Source: an uncultured Clostridia bacterium
GTDB lineage: Bacteria > Bacillota > Clostridia > Lachnospirales > Lachnospiraceae
Length of the DNA stretch: 64,000 nucleotides
Reading direction: 5' to 3'
NCBI GenBank assembly: GCA_937895705.1
Contig: CALBKM010000046.1
Coordinates: 1 to 64,000 of the forward strand
Within the stretch, counting starts at the first letter, position 1. Every line of letters begins with the position of its first letter. The translations under genes and the position numbers were made by a program. A model generated the notes under the pieces. That model made no database searches. It had not been told where the DNA came from and saw only the letters and a list, made by a program, of their open reading frames with translations. Below are positions 43,838 to 53,553 of this stretch, piece after piece.

Positions 43838-45514
43838 TTACTTCTGTGCCAAATCTTCGTCGGTAAATGCTTCCTGAATCGGCGCTCCCGGAGCTACCAT
43901 CGGCCATACCTTTTCGTCGGAATCGATGCGACAGTCGATGACAAACGGACCGTCTGCCTTAAATGCCTTTTCAATGGCAATGTCAAGTTCTTCTCTAGTG
44001 GTAACCGTCATTCCTGCGGCGCCCATGCCCTCTGCTACCTTAACAAAATCCACACCGTCAATCAGGGTAGTGTTGGAATAGCGCTGTCCGTAGAACAGGT
44101 TCTGCCACTGACGTACCATACCCAGAACATGGTTATTGATAACTACCTGAATCATCGGAATCTTATTTCTTGCAGCGGACGCCAGTTCGTTGATATTCAT
44201 ACGGAAGCAACCGTCACCTGCAATGTTGATTACACGCTTCTTCGGAAGTCCGGTCTTTGCCCCCATAGCCGCACCGAAACCGTAGCCCATGGTTCCCAAA
44301 CCGCCGGAAGTAAGAAGTGTACGCGGCTTCTGATAAGAGAAGAACTGTGCTGCCCACATCTGATGCTGACCAACCTCGGTCACGATCACCGCATCCCCCT
44401 TGGTCGCCTCGTACAGGCGATTTACCACATACGGACCGGACAAGCCTTCCGGAATCCGAAGCGGAAACTTCTCTTTATACTCTACGATATGCTGTACCCA
44501 GTCGGAATTATCCTTCTTTTCGATACGCTTATTCAGTGCCTTCAATACTTCCTTAATGTCACCGATGACGGAAGCATCGGTCAACACATTCTTGTTGATT
44601 TCTGCCGGATCAATATCAATATGTAAAATCTTTGCATCCTTGGCAAACTTCTTTGCATTACCGGTCACACGGTCGGAAAATCTTGCACCGACGGCAACGA
44701 GCAGGTCACACTCCGTTACCGCATAATTGGACGCCTTGGTTCCGTGCATACCCACCATACCGGTGTAGTTTTCCTTCGTGCCGTCGTACGCACCCTTACC
44801 CATTAAGGTATCGCATACCGGAGCATCCAGAAGTTCTACAAACTCTGCCAATTCCTTGCTGGCGCCGGAGGTTACTGCACCGCCGCCCACAAGAACCATC
44901 GGACGCTCGGACTTCTTAATAAGTTTTACCGCCTTTACCAAATCTTCTTCGGTAATGGTATCCTTTACCCTCTTAATCGGCTCCGGCTTTACCGACTCGT
45001 ACTCGTACATCGCGCCGGTGACGTCCTTGGTAATATCTACCAGTACCGGCCCCGGTCTGCCGCTCTGTGCAATCTTAAATGCACGTCGAATAGTTGCCGC
45101 CAACTTCGTAATATCCTTTACGATAAAACTGTGCTTTGTAATCGGCATAACCACGCCCGCAATGTCAATTTCCTGGAAACTGTCCTTGCCGAGAAGCGGC
45201 ATACCTACATTACAGGTAATGGCTACCACCGGAATGGAATCCATGTACGCCGTTGCGATACCGGTAACGAGATTCGTTGCTCCCGGACCGCTGGTTGCCA
45301 TACAAACACCCACCTTGCCGGTGGCTCTGGCATAACCGTCTGCCGCATGTGCCGCACCCTGCTCATGGGAAGTGAGCACATGATGAATCTTATCCTGATA
45401 ATGATACAGAGCATCATAAATATTTAAAATCGCGCCGCCCGGGTAACCGAATACGGTGTCAACACCCTGTTCCAGCAGACACTCTAAAACAATCTGAGAA
45501 CCGTTTAATTCCAT
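43838..45514 (-). CDS. ilvB: Acetolactate synthase large subunit
   Basis: A 558-residue thiamine-diphosphate enzyme joining pyruvate with pyruvate or 2-oxobutyrate in branched-chain amino acid synthesis. VFGYPGGAILNIYDAL with HVLTSHEQGAAHAADGYARATGK at the N terminus carries the catalytic Glu; the ThDP-binding GDGCFRMNINELASAARN..NN motif is near residue 430. Full length for the family. It follows ilvD by 28 bases in one operon, with AAGGAG before its ATG. The regulatory subunit gene (ilvN) is not in the window. Confidence 0.94.
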   Translation of the reverse strand: MELNGSQIVLECLLEQGVDTVFGYPGGAILNIYDALYHYQDKIHHVLTSHEQGAAHAADGYARATGKVGVCMATSGPGATNLVTGIATAYMDSIPVVAITCNVGMPLLGKDSFQEIDIAGVVMPITKHSFIVKDITKLAATIRRAFKIAQSGRPGPVLVDITKDVTGAMYEYESVKPEPIKRVKDTITEEDLVKAVKLIKKSERPMVLVGGGAVTSGASKELAEFVELLDAPVCDTLMGKGAYDGTKENYTGMVGMHGTKASNYAVTECDLLVAVGARFSDRVTGNAKKFAKDAKILHIDIDPAEINKNVLTDASVIGDIKEVLKALNKRIEKKDNSDWVQHIVEYKEKFPLRIPEGLSGPYVVNRLYEATKGDAVIVTEVGQHQMWAAQFFSYQKPRTLLTSGGLGTMGYGFGAAMGAKTGLPKKRVINIAGDGCFRMNINELASAARNKIPMIQVVINNHVLGMVRQWQNLFYGQRYSNTTLIDGVDFVKVAEGMGAAGMTVTTREELDIAIEKAFKADGPFVIDCRIDSDEKVWPMVAPGAPIQEAFTDEDLAQK

Positions 45515-45542
45515 ACTAATAACTCCTTTATCTTACTCTACC

Positions 45543-47207
45543 TTACTTCATCTCTAACACGGCGCCCTTGCATGCTGCGGAAACCAAGGAAGCGTATCTT
45601 GCAAGATAACCGGTTGTCACCTTCGGCTCTCTCGGCTGCCACTTTGCGCGTCTTGCCTGCATTTCTTCGTCACTGATTTTTACGTTAATGGTATTTGCGT
45701 TGATATCGATGGCAATAATGTCACCCTCTTCCACCAATGCAATCGGTCCGCCCACTGCCGCTTCCGGACAAACATGACCGATGGAAGCACCTCGGCTCGC
45801 ACCGGAGAAACGTCCGTCAGTAATGAGGGCTACGGTGGAACCGAGACCCATACCTGCAATTGCGGAGGTCGGGTTTAACATCTCTCTCATACCCGGGCCT
45901 CCCTTTGGTCCTTCGTAACGGATGACCACTACGTCTCCCGCTACAATCTTACCACCGTGGATGGCAGCGATGGCATCCTCTTCACAATCAAATACTCTTG
46001 CCGGACCTTCGTGCTGAAGCATTTCCGGAACTACTGCGGAACGCTTTACCACACAGGAATCCGGAGCCAGGTTACCCTTTAATACAGCGATACCGCCGGT
46101 CTCACTGTACGGATTCTCAATCGGACGGATAATATTGGTATTTCTGTTCTTTACCGGGGCAATATTCTCACCTACGGTCTTACCGGTAACGGTCATACAG
46201 TCAAGATTCAACAAATCCTTCTTACTGAGCTCGTTCATCACGGCATATACGCCGCCTGCCTCGTCAAGCTCCTCGATGTACGCATGACCTGCCGGTGCCA
46301 GATGACACAGGTTCGGTGTCTTTGCGCTGATGGAGTTTGCGATGTCTACATTTAAATCCACGCCTGCCTCGTGAGCAATAGCCGGAAGGTGAAGCATACT
46401 GTTGGTAGAACAGCCGAGAGCCATATCTACGGTAAGAGCATTCATAAACGCCTTCTCGGTCATAATGTCACGCGGGCGGATATTCTTTTCTAATAATTCC
46501 ATAATCTTCATACCGGCATGCTTTGCAAGACGGATACGCTCGGAATATACCGCCGGAATCGTACCGTTGCCCTGTAAACCCATACCCAGAACTTCGGTCA
46601 AACAGTTCATGGAGTTTGCGGTATACATACCGGAACAGGAACCGCAGGTCGGACAAGCCTTCTCTACGAAATAATCCAGCTCCTCTTCGCTCATCTTGCC
46701 TGCCGCATGAGCACCGACTGCCTCAAACATGCTGGAAAGACTGGTCTTATCGCCGTGTACGTGACCCGCAAGCATCGGACCGCCGGACACGAAAATCGTC
46801 GGGATATTCAGTCTCGCCGCTGCCATAAGTAAGCCCGGTACATTTTTATCACAATTCGGAACCATAACCAGCGCATCAAACTGATGCGCCAAAGCCATAG
46901 CCTCCGTAGAATCCGCAATCAAATCTCTCGTAACAAGGGAATACTTCATGCCGATGTGACCCATGGCAATACCGTCGCAGACCGCAATTGCCGGGAAGAC
47001 TCGAGGAACACCGCCTGCCATTGCCACGCCAATCTTTACTGCCTCCACAATCTTATCCAGGTTCATATGACCCGGTACAATCTCATTGTAGGAGCTGACA
47101 ATACCGATTAACGGCTTATCCATTTCTTCCTTCGTCAAACCCAGTGCGTTAAACAGAGACCGATGCGGTGCCTGTGTTGCGCCCTTCTTCACTGCGTCAC
47201 TCTTCAT
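45543..47207 (-). CDS. ilvD: Dihydroxy-acid dehydratase
   Basis: A 554-residue Fe-S dehydratase of valine, leucine and isoleucine synthesis. The cluster and active-site regions are present: [36 protein letters not shown], and [20 protein letters not shown]. The start at 47207 (MKSDAVKKG) has AGGTGG at good spacing; the longer frame to 47249 reads through the leader. It is the first gene of ilvDB, driven by a promoter set inside an inverted repeat. Confidence 0.96.
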   Translation of the reverse strand: MKSDAVKKGATQAPHRSLFNALGLTKEEMDKPLIGIVSSYNEIVPGHMNLDKIVEAVKIGVAMAGGVPRVFPAIAVCDGIAMGHIGMKYSLVTRDLIADSTEAMALAHQFDALVMVPNCDKNVPGLLMAAARLNIPTIFVSGGPMLAGHVHGDKTSLSSMFEAVGAHAAGKMSEEELDYFVEKACPTCGSCSGMYTANSMNCLTEVLGMGLQGNGTIPAVYSERIRLAKHAGMKIMELLEKNIRPRDIMTEKAFMNALTVDMALGCSTNSMLHLPAIAHEAGVDLNVDIANSISAKTPNLCHLAPAGHAYIEELDEAGGVYAVMNELSKKDLLNLDCMTVTGKTVGENIAPVKNRNTNIIRPIENPYSETGGIAVLKGNLAPDSCVVKRSAVVPEMLQHEGPARVFDCEEDAIAAIHGGKIVAGDVVVIRYEGPKGGPGMREMLNPTSAIAGMGLGSTVALITDGRFSGASRGASIGHVCPEAAVGGPIALVEEGDIIAIDINANTINVKISDEEMQARRAKWQPREPKVTTGYLARYASLVSAACKGAVLEMK

Positions 47208-47325
47208 AAGTGATTCCACCTTTCTTTCTGATAGTTCTTCGGCATCCACCTCCAGAACGAACCGATGCCGTTGCCACTTTTGCCCAAATCAGTACAGTAT
47301 TGCGCTAAAGTTACAATTAACCCTA

Positions 47326-47370
47326 AGTATAGCAGAACCGCCTACAAAAGTCAACAATTTGTAGGCGGTT
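47326..47370 (-). promoter_or_regulatory. ilvD promoter within a 13-base inverted repeat
   Basis: TTGACT (47349-47354) and TATACT (47326-47331) on the minus strand, 17 bases apart. The arms AACCGCCTACAAA and TTTGTAGGCGGTT (47336-47348, 47358-47370) flank the -35 box. The same palindrome lies downstream of the MFS gene of the other side of the gap, so it could act as an operator or serve as a weak terminator. Confidence 0.7.
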
Positions 47371-47383
47371 TCAACGCTTCGAT

Positions 47384-48577
47384 TTATTTCCTTCCCATGT
47401 TTTTTTCTGTCCTCTTATTCATCCACAATGCCACCAGGAGCAATATCGGCAGTACAATCGCCACCAGAATACCTTTTTTTATGTCATCTCCCACCGCAGC
47501 GGACACTCTGCCGACCAAGGTAGGTCCCATAGAACACCCAAAATCTCCTGCCAGCGCAAGGAGCGCAAACATAACGGTGCCGCCTCGCGGAAGTCCCACC
47601 GCTGCCAGGCTGAAGGTTCCCGGCCACAAAAGACCTACGGAGAATCCGCAAATCCCGCAACCGATTAAACTAAGTAGCGGAAGCGGCGATAACGAAATCA
47701 TCAGGTAGCTTCCCAGACAAAGCAGTCCACAAAACACCATTGCTTTACGCAACTGCAGCTTCTCCCCGATTTTGCTGTACAATGCACGGGAAGTTCCCAT
47801 ACAAATTGCAAACAGCATCGGCCCCGCCAAATCCCCCAAAGTTTTACTGATATTCAGTCCTTTTTCCGCAAATGCAGAGGCCCACTGGCTCACCGCCTGC
47901 TCACAGCTTCCTGCACAGAACATCAGTATAATAAAAATCCAGAACATCTTACCGGACACCAATTCCTTGATGGACATACCCTTCTCTCCGTCGGGCAATA
48001 ACGTTGCCATAGGCACTTTTAAGAAAACAAATCCGTTTATCAAAGGTACCACAGCCCATAGAATTGACAGAAGTTTCCAGTGCTCAATCCCCACCGTTAC
48101 AAAGAACAACGTAGACAAAAGTACCACTCCCACGTGCCCCCAACAATAAAAGGAATGAAGGAGACTCATGGCCGCTTCCTTATTGTCTGTAGGGCAGGCT
48201 TCCACAATCGGACTGATTAATACCTCTAAAAACCCCCCGCCCAAAGCGTAAATCACCACAGATATCATAAGGCCCGTAAACGGATCGGTCGTCAGCTCCG
48301 GCAAAATTGCCATGGATACCAAACCTATCGTTGCAAACAAATGCGCCGCTACCGCCGCAACGCGGTATCCGATTTTATCGATGACTACCGCCGAAATCAA
48401 ATCCACCGCCAGCTGAAACAAAAAATTAAATGTAATTAAAAACGTAATCTTTGACAATGGAATTCCGTAGAAATCCTGAAACGTCAAAAACAACAACGGT
48501 GCGAAATTATTGATAATTGCCTGTACAATATAGCCTACAAAACAGGCATAAATCGTACCTTTATACTTACTGTTCAT
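47384..48577 (-). CDS. Major facilitator superfamily transporter
   Basis: A 397-residue carrier with twelve predicted helices. The layout (FLTFQDFYGIPLSKITFLITFNF at the start, the DLISAVVIDKIGYR loop in place of the standard MFS loop 2-3, and a late GTSRALYSKIGEKLQLRKA loop 8-9) resembles sugar/fucose-type MFS carriers of Firmicutes. GAGG precedes the ATG. It follows the CE2-type esterase gene by 13 bases, suggesting uptake or export of a (deacetylated) sugar; the actual substrate is unknown. Confidence 0.88.
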   Translation of the reverse strand: MNSKYKGTIYACFVGYIVQAIINNFAPLLFLTFQDFYGIPLSKITFLITFNFLFQLAVDLISAVVIDKIGYRVAAVAAHLFATIGLVSMAILPELTTDPFTGLMISVVIYALGGGFLEVLISPIVEACPTDNKEAAMSLLHSFYCWGHVGVVLLSTLFFVTVGIEHWKLLSILWAVVPLINGFVFLKVPMATLLPDGEKGMSIKELVSGKMFWIFIILMFCAGSCEQAVSQWASAFAEKGLNISKTLGDLAGPMLFAICMGTSRALYSKIGEKLQLRKAMVFCGLLCLGSYLMISLSPLPLLSLIGCGICGFSVGLLWPGTFSLAAVGLPRGGTVMFALLALAGDFGCSMGPTLVGRVSAAVGDDIKKGILVAIVLPILLLVALWMNKRTEKNMGRK

Positions 48578-48590
48578 AACCTAAACCTCG

Positions 48591-49658
48591 TTACAGTTTG
48601 TTCTTTTTATGAGAACTCTGCCATCCCATTACGTTCTTTATTTCCTCCGTGAGCTTCTGCGCTGCCTTTGTATGGGTTGTCTCCGTCGGATGCCAGTCAG
48701 CCGCATATCCGTCCTCCGGAAGCTGGTCCTTAAAGCCCATATAGGAAATCTTGATATCTTTCGTTTCGTTTTGGTAGCGTTCCACTGCCGCTTCTACCGC
48801 AGAGCATAACGCCTCCCCCATCATACCTAAAACACAAAGAATTCTTGCTGCCGGATTGTGTTTTCTGACCGTTTTAAGAAACCCTACATATCCGGCAATA
48901 TATTCTTCCCTTCGGTCTTGCTTATCCAGCACATAACTCATATCATTGGTTCCCAGATTAATCACAACCAAATCCGACTGACGCCCTTGAAATGCCCAAG
49001 GAACATTTTGAGGTTTGTGCGTTCCTTTATATGTCCCGTAAGAAAATCCGAGCTTCTCATAATACTCCGGTACCAGCTGATTTCCTACTTTCTCCCCGAC
49101 GGCGGTATAGCCCGAAACAATACCGTATCCGCTAAAGGATACCATACTGTAATCTACATCCAGTGCCTGTGCCGCCTTGTATGCATACGCCTTTGTCACA
49201 TCCTCCGTACCGGTGGCAAAATGGTGATCTCTGTCCTCATCATCCACACCGTAACCGCATGTAATGGAATCACCGATAAACTCTATCAACTTATCCTTCA
49301 GAACCGTCGGCACAATCGTACCATCCGTTTCAATCTTCGAAATTCCACAGGTCGACATTGCTGCCTCGGAAAGTTTAATCACCCGAATGACATGAGTTTC
49401 CTCCGTATCGCAGGCAAACCCGGTCACCGTCTTTTCCGGCGCATCAAGCATCACATCCGCGACTCTCAATCCGTCCACATACACTGCAACACGCACCTGA
49501 TTCTCCGGCACACCGTTCCATGTATCATCCGCCAGAAACGTAATCTTTGCAAATGTTCCTCTCACCGAAAACTCTATTCCGGTCCCCGAAAGCGCCATCC
49601 AAAGTGTATTTTCCAAAGGCATTACACGCCCGATCAGCCTAACCTTTTCCGCATTCAT
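48591..49658 (-). CDS. CE2-type SGNH carbohydrate esterase
   Basis: A 355-residue esterase with an N-terminal beta-sandwich (about residues 1-115) and a C-terminal SGNH hydrolase domain: LIEFIGDSITCGYG holds the Ser, VVINLGTNDMSY the Asn, and YAADWHPTETTH the His. This two-domain plan is that of family CE2 acetyl esterases, which deacetylate plant polysaccharides or oligosaccharides. No signal peptide, so it likely acts on imported sugar, matching the MFS gene 13 bases downstream. ATG at 49658 follows GGAGG; a GTG nine bases earlier is too close to it. Confidence 0.88.
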   Translation of the reverse strand: MNAEKVRLIGRVMPLENTLWMALSGTGIEFSVRGTFAKITFLADDTWNGVPENQVRVAVYVDGLRVADVMLDAPEKTVTGFACDTEETHVIRVIKLSEAAMSTCGISKIETDGTIVPTVLKDKLIEFIGDSITCGYGVDDEDRDHHFATGTEDVTKAYAYKAAQALDVDYSMVSFSGYGIVSGYTAVGEKVGNQLVPEYYEKLGFSYGTYKGTHKPQNVPWAFQGRQSDLVVINLGTNDMSYVLDKQDRREEYIAGYVGFLKTVRKHNPAARILCVLGMMGEALCSAVEAAVERYQNETKDIKISYMGFKDQLPEDGYAADWHPTETTHTKAAQKLTEEIKNVMGWQSSHKKNKL

Positions 49659-49715
49659 AAACTCCACCTCCGATACCTCTTATTCTACCATACTCTCCTG
49701 TCTTTTGGAAGAAGC

Positions 49716-49755
49716 AAAAACGGGTCGCCGCACCGTACGTGCTACAACCCGTTTT
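49716..49755 (-). terminator. Terminator after the second ABC exporter pair
   Basis: AAAACGGGT/ACCCGTTTT stem with a loop of about twenty bases and five T on the minus strand, twelve bases past the ABC stop. Confidence 0.8.
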
Positions 49756-49766
49756 CACGCTATCCA

Positions 49767-51548
49767 CTACGCGATGTCATCCATCTGCGCCGTATACAAC
49801 TTGTAATAATACCCTTTCTTCGCAATCAGTTCCGCGTGACTGCCGCATTCCACGATACCGCCCTGATCGATGTACATAATCTTGTCACAGTTCTTAATCG
49901 TAGAAAGTCTATGGGCAATGATAAAGGAAGTTCTTCCTTCGCACATTGCATCAATTCCCTGCTGCAACGCCCGTTCCGTCTGTACGTCGATACTGGAGGT
50001 AGCTTCATCCAGTACTAAAATCGCCGGATCGGAAAGAAGGGTCCTCGCGAAAGAAATCAGCTGCTTCTGACCCTGAGAAAGAAGAGAGCCTCGTTCCTTT
50101 ACCTCCGTCTGATAACCGTCCTGGAATCTCGTAATAAAGTCATCCGCGCATACTGTCTTACTGGACTTAATGATTTCTTCCGTAGTCGCATCCAACTTAC
50201 CGTAGCGGATGTTGTCCTCAATGGTACCGGAGAAAATGAAACTATCCTGCAACATAATACCCATTTGGGAACGAAGGGAATGTAAGGTTACTTTCGCAAT
50301 ATCCTGTCCGTCGATTAACACGCGCCCCTGGTTTACGTTGTAGAACCGTGAAATCAAATTCACTATGGTACTCTTTCCGGCACCGGTCGGGCCGACCAAT
50401 GCTACGCTCTCGCCCGCTTTTACAGTAAAGGATACATTCTTTAAGACATCCTTACCCTCTTCGTATGCAAAAGTTACGTTTTCAAAGGTTACATCTCCCT
50501 TAATCGGAGCCATCTCTACCGCATCTTCCGCATCATCTACGGTCACCGGCTCATCTAAGGTTTCAAAAATACGCTCCAAATAAGCGATGTTATTAATAAA
50601 GTTATTAAAAATATTACCAAGGTTCATAATCGGCTGCCAGAACCGGGAAGCATAGGAAGTAATCGCTACGATTACACCGAGACTCACTTCACCGATTCCC
50701 AAAAAGTAAAGTCCCACAATAAATACCGCCGCTCTTACCCAAACGGAAATGTTATCGATACCCGGCCATACCAGGTTACTGTACATAACAGCCTTGAACC
50801 AGGTGGTACGACACCGGTCGGAAAGTTCGGAAAATGTCTCTGCATTCTCCTCCTCACGGGCAAACATCTGGGTGATTCTTGCACCTACGATATTCTCCTG
50901 CAAATATGCGTTCAGGTTGGAATTCTTATTGGAAACCTGCTGCCATGCTCTTCTCTGCTTATTCTTGATCCAGAACATAAAAATTGCCAAAATCGGCACA
51001 CCGGCCAATACAACCAGCGACAGCTTTACATCCACGAAGAACATAAACATTACGATAAATATAAGGTTCATAATTTCCAACACTACGTTAATCAATCCGT
51101 TAGACAACATATCCGATACGGAGTTTACGTAGTTCACGACACGAATCAAAATCTTTCCGTGCGGTCTGTCATCATAATACTGGAACGGCAACTTCTGCAA
51201 ATGCTCAAATACATCCTTACGAATATCGTAAATGATATTCTGGCTGACATTGATCATGATTCTGGAGCGAATCGTCGTAAAAATAATACTGAGGATAAAA
51301 CAACCGCAAAGTAAGGCTACCAACATAAACAACTGTCTTACATTTCCGTCCGGAATCGCCTCATCTAACGCTATCTGGGTAATCTTCGGTCCGAATAATG
51401 CGGTAATGCCTCCGATAGCACTTAAGACAAACGCAAAAATCATTTTGCCTAAGTACTTCTTAATATATACAAAAGCTCGTAACAGGTGGTGGTAATCAAA
51501 TGGGGTTTCTAAGACTTCATCTTCTCTGTAAGTATTTCTTCTGGCCAT
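49767..51548 (-). CDS. ABC exporter half-transporter, ABCB/MsbA type (second of a pair)
   Basis: A 593-residue multidrug-type half-transporter: exporter membrane domain (about 30-330), then the ATPase with Walker A GPTGAGKST, Q-loop MLQDSF, signature LSQGQKQLISFARTL, Walker B LVLDEATSSID and H-loop IAHRLSTI. Signature LSQGQ instead of LSGGQ, with an intact catalytic Glu, is common in one subunit of heterodimeric exporters such as BmrCD or TM287/288. GAGGAGG precedes the ATG. It lies two bases after the stop of its partner. Confidence 0.92.
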   Translation of the reverse strand: MARRNTYREDEVLETPFDYHHLLRAFVYIKKYLGKMIFAFVLSAIGGITALFGPKITQIALDEAIPDGNVRQLFMLVALLCGCFILSIIFTTIRSRIMINVSQNIIYDIRKDVFEHLQKLPFQYYDDRPHGKILIRVVNYVNSVSDMLSNGLINVVLEIMNLIFIVMFMFFVDVKLSLVVLAGVPILAIFMFWIKNKQRRAWQQVSNKNSNLNAYLQENIVGARITQMFAREEENAETFSELSDRCRTTWFKAVMYSNLVWPGIDNISVWVRAAVFIVGLYFLGIGEVSLGVIVAITSYASRFWQPIMNLGNIFNNFINNIAYLERIFETLDEPVTVDDAEDAVEMAPIKGDVTFENVTFAYEEGKDVLKNVSFTVKAGESVALVGPTGAGKSTIVNLISRFYNVNQGRVLIDGQDIAKVTLHSLRSQMGIMLQDSFIFSGTIEDNIRYGKLDATTEEIIKSSKTVCADDFITRFQDGYQTEVKERGSLLSQGQKQLISFARTLLSDPAILVLDEATSSIDVQTERALQQGIDAMCEGRTSFIIAHRLSTIKNCDKIMYIDQGGIVECGSHAELIAKKGYYYKLYTAQMDDIA

Positions 51549-51550
51549 AA

Positions 51551-53323
51551 TTATACCTCCTCCCCGGTCTGTAACTGCACAAGATTGTAGTAGTATCCCT
51601 TCTTGGCAATCAATTCGTCATGAGTCCCCTCTTCGGTAATCCGTCCTCCCTGGATAATAAGTATCTTATCCGCAAACTTTGTGGTGGACACTCGCTGTGC
51701 AATAATAAGCTTCGTACACGGGAAATCAAGCTCGTTTAAACTGTGCTGAATCTGCTTTTCCGTCTCCATATCCACCGCAGATGTGGTATCGTCCAGAATC
51801 AGGATTGCCGGCTTCACCGCAAGCGCTCTTGCCAGAGAAATACGCTGTTTCTGACCTCCGGAAAGACCTACGCCACGCTCACCGACAATCGTATCGTATC
51901 CTTCCGGCATCTTTGTAATAAACTTCGCCGCAGCGGAATACTTAGCGAACTTTTCTACCTCTTCCTTCGTCAGACTGCTGTCACCATATGCAATGTTACC
52001 GTCAATGGTATCGGAGTACAACAACACGTCCTGTGTCGCCAAACCGATATTTTTACGAAGCTGGGTCAGCTTCATATCGTTCACATTAATGCCGTCTATC
52101 AGCACTTCTCCCTCCGTCGGCTCATAAAAACGCGGAATCAACTGTATCATGGAGGTCTTACCGCAGCCGGTTTCTCCCATAATTGCTACCGTCTCCCCCG
52201 GATTTGCCACAAAGGAAATGTTATGTAGTACCGGAAGATTCCCATCTTCGTACTTAAAGCTGACATTTTTAAACTCCACCTTACCCTTAAAACGGTTCGG
52301 TAAATCGATTGCGTTTTCTTTGTCCACAATCTGCGGTTCGGAATAATAAATCTCCATAACCTTATCGGAGGCAGCCGCAAATCTCTGGAACTCGTTCATA
52401 ATGTTACCCAGCATACGCATCGGATTCTGTACCGCCCAGATAAGGCCGGAGAACGCTACATACTCACCCATGGTAAGGCTTCCGTTAATAATAAACAGTC
52501 CGCCAACGACCAAAAGCGAAATAGACATTAAGTTTGCAAAAGTTTCGATATACGGGAAATAGGTAACCCAGGTCAGTGCGGTCTTCTTATTGGTCTTTGA
52601 GAAATCCACGCTGCATTCGTCAAACTTCTTAATTTCGTAATCTTCTCTTGCAAAAGCCTTCACGACACGGTTACCGGAAATATTCTCCTGTGCCGCCGTA
52701 TTTAAGTGAGACAGCTTCTCACGAAGTTCCTTATGTCTCGGAGCCACCTTGTTTCGGAACAGCACGATTACAACTAAAATAAACGGCGCGATTGCCATAA
52801 TTGCTACAGCAAGCCTCCAATCCATATAAATGAAATACGCCATCGTCGCAATCAATAATGCAAAAGACTCCACGATACACCGGATAACCCATGCAATCAT
52901 ATGACGAACCGCATCCAGATCACCGGTCACACGGGTCATCAAGTCACCGGTACGATACGTATTGTAAAAGCTCATGTCCTGACGTTCGATTTTATCAAAC
53001 AAGTGGGTTCTCACACGATACAAAACCTTCTGGGACACATGCTCCACATCCATACACACCAAATACACAATCAAAGTTCTGACAAGAGTCAAAACAATCA
53101 TGGCAATAATCAACTGAAAAAAGAAACTCGTCTGTGTTTTCATATTTTCAGCCGCATTCTTATCTGTTATGAAGGTATCGATAATCTGCTGGGTAATATA
53201 CGGAACCGTCAACTGCATTGCATTATAAACAATGGTTCCCAAAATGCCCACAAGATAAATCAGCCTGTAACCCTTCATATTTTCCCATAACCAGGCCATC
53301 TTTGAGTGTTTTTTCACTTCCAT
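51551..53323 (-). CDS. ABC exporter half-transporter with degenerate ATP site (first of a pair)
   Basis: A 590-residue half-transporter with six helices and an ATPase: Walker A GETGCGKTS, signature LSGGQKQRISLARAL, Walker B LILDDTTSAVD and a Q-H-type switch IAQRVST. Here the Walker B Glu is Asp and the switch His is Gln, so this subunit supplies the degenerate site of a heterodimeric exporter, as in TM287/288 and BmrCD. It likely exports drugs or lipids. AAGGAGG precedes the ATG, and its own promoter lies about 95 bases upstream. Confidence 0.92.
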   Translation of the reverse strand: MEVKKHSKMAWLWENMKGYRLIYLVGILGTIVYNAMQLTVPYITQQIIDTFITDKNAAENMKTQTSFFFQLIIAMIVLTLVRTLIVYLVCMDVEHVSQKVLYRVRTHLFDKIERQDMSFYNTYRTGDLMTRVTGDLDAVRHMIAWVIRCIVESFALLIATMAYFIYMDWRLAVAIMAIAPFILVVIVLFRNKVAPRHKELREKLSHLNTAAQENISGNRVVKAFAREDYEIKKFDECSVDFSKTNKKTALTWVTYFPYIETFANLMSISLLVVGGLFIINGSLTMGEYVAFSGLIWAVQNPMRMLGNIMNEFQRFAAASDKVMEIYYSEPQIVDKENAIDLPNRFKGKVEFKNVSFKYEDGNLPVLHNISFVANPGETVAIMGETGCGKTSMIQLIPRFYEPTEGEVLIDGINVNDMKLTQLRKNIGLATQDVLLYSDTIDGNIAYGDSSLTKEEVEKFAKYSAAAKFITKMPEGYDTIVGERGVGLSGGQKQRISLARALAVKPAILILDDTTSAVDMETEKQIQHSLNELDFPCTKLIIAQRVSTTKFADKILIIQGGRITEEGTHDELIAKKGYYYNLVQLQTGEEV

Positions 53324-53419
53324 CTGTATCCTCCTTTACGTCCTTCTGCAGAATTGTATAAACACTTTTATCGTTGGTTTTTCTGCATTTTCTCCGTTTA
53401 CGGATTCATTGTTACCTTC

Positions 53420-53447
53420 ATTATACAAGCTTATCAAAAAATTGCAA
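53420..53447 (-). promoter_or_regulatory. Promoter of the second ABC exporter pair
   Basis: TTGCAA (53442-53447) and TATAAT (53420-53425), 16 bases apart on the minus strand. Confidence 0.65.
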
Positions 53448-53511
53448 TACTATTTTCATATATCATAATATTTTGAAATATTAGTCAATAATGTTAGGTG
53501 AAAATATTAAC

Positions 53512-53539
53512 AAGGCGATATCTCGCAAGATATCGCCTT
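53512..53539. terminator. Terminator after the uridine-kinase-like gene
   Basis: Perfect twelve-base stem AAGGCGATATCT/AGATATCGCCTT with a four-base loop, just past the stop at 53554. The T tract is weak on the minus strand (TTGTTAATATTTTC) and better on the plus (GTCGTTTTT). Confidence 0.65.
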
Positions 53540-53553
53540 AGTCGTTTTTACAG

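Noticed and set aside
48858..50018. Plus-strand open frame of 386 codons.
   Set aside because: Lies opposite two well-supported genes (CE2 esterase and ABC exporter); composition is that of an antisense shadow.
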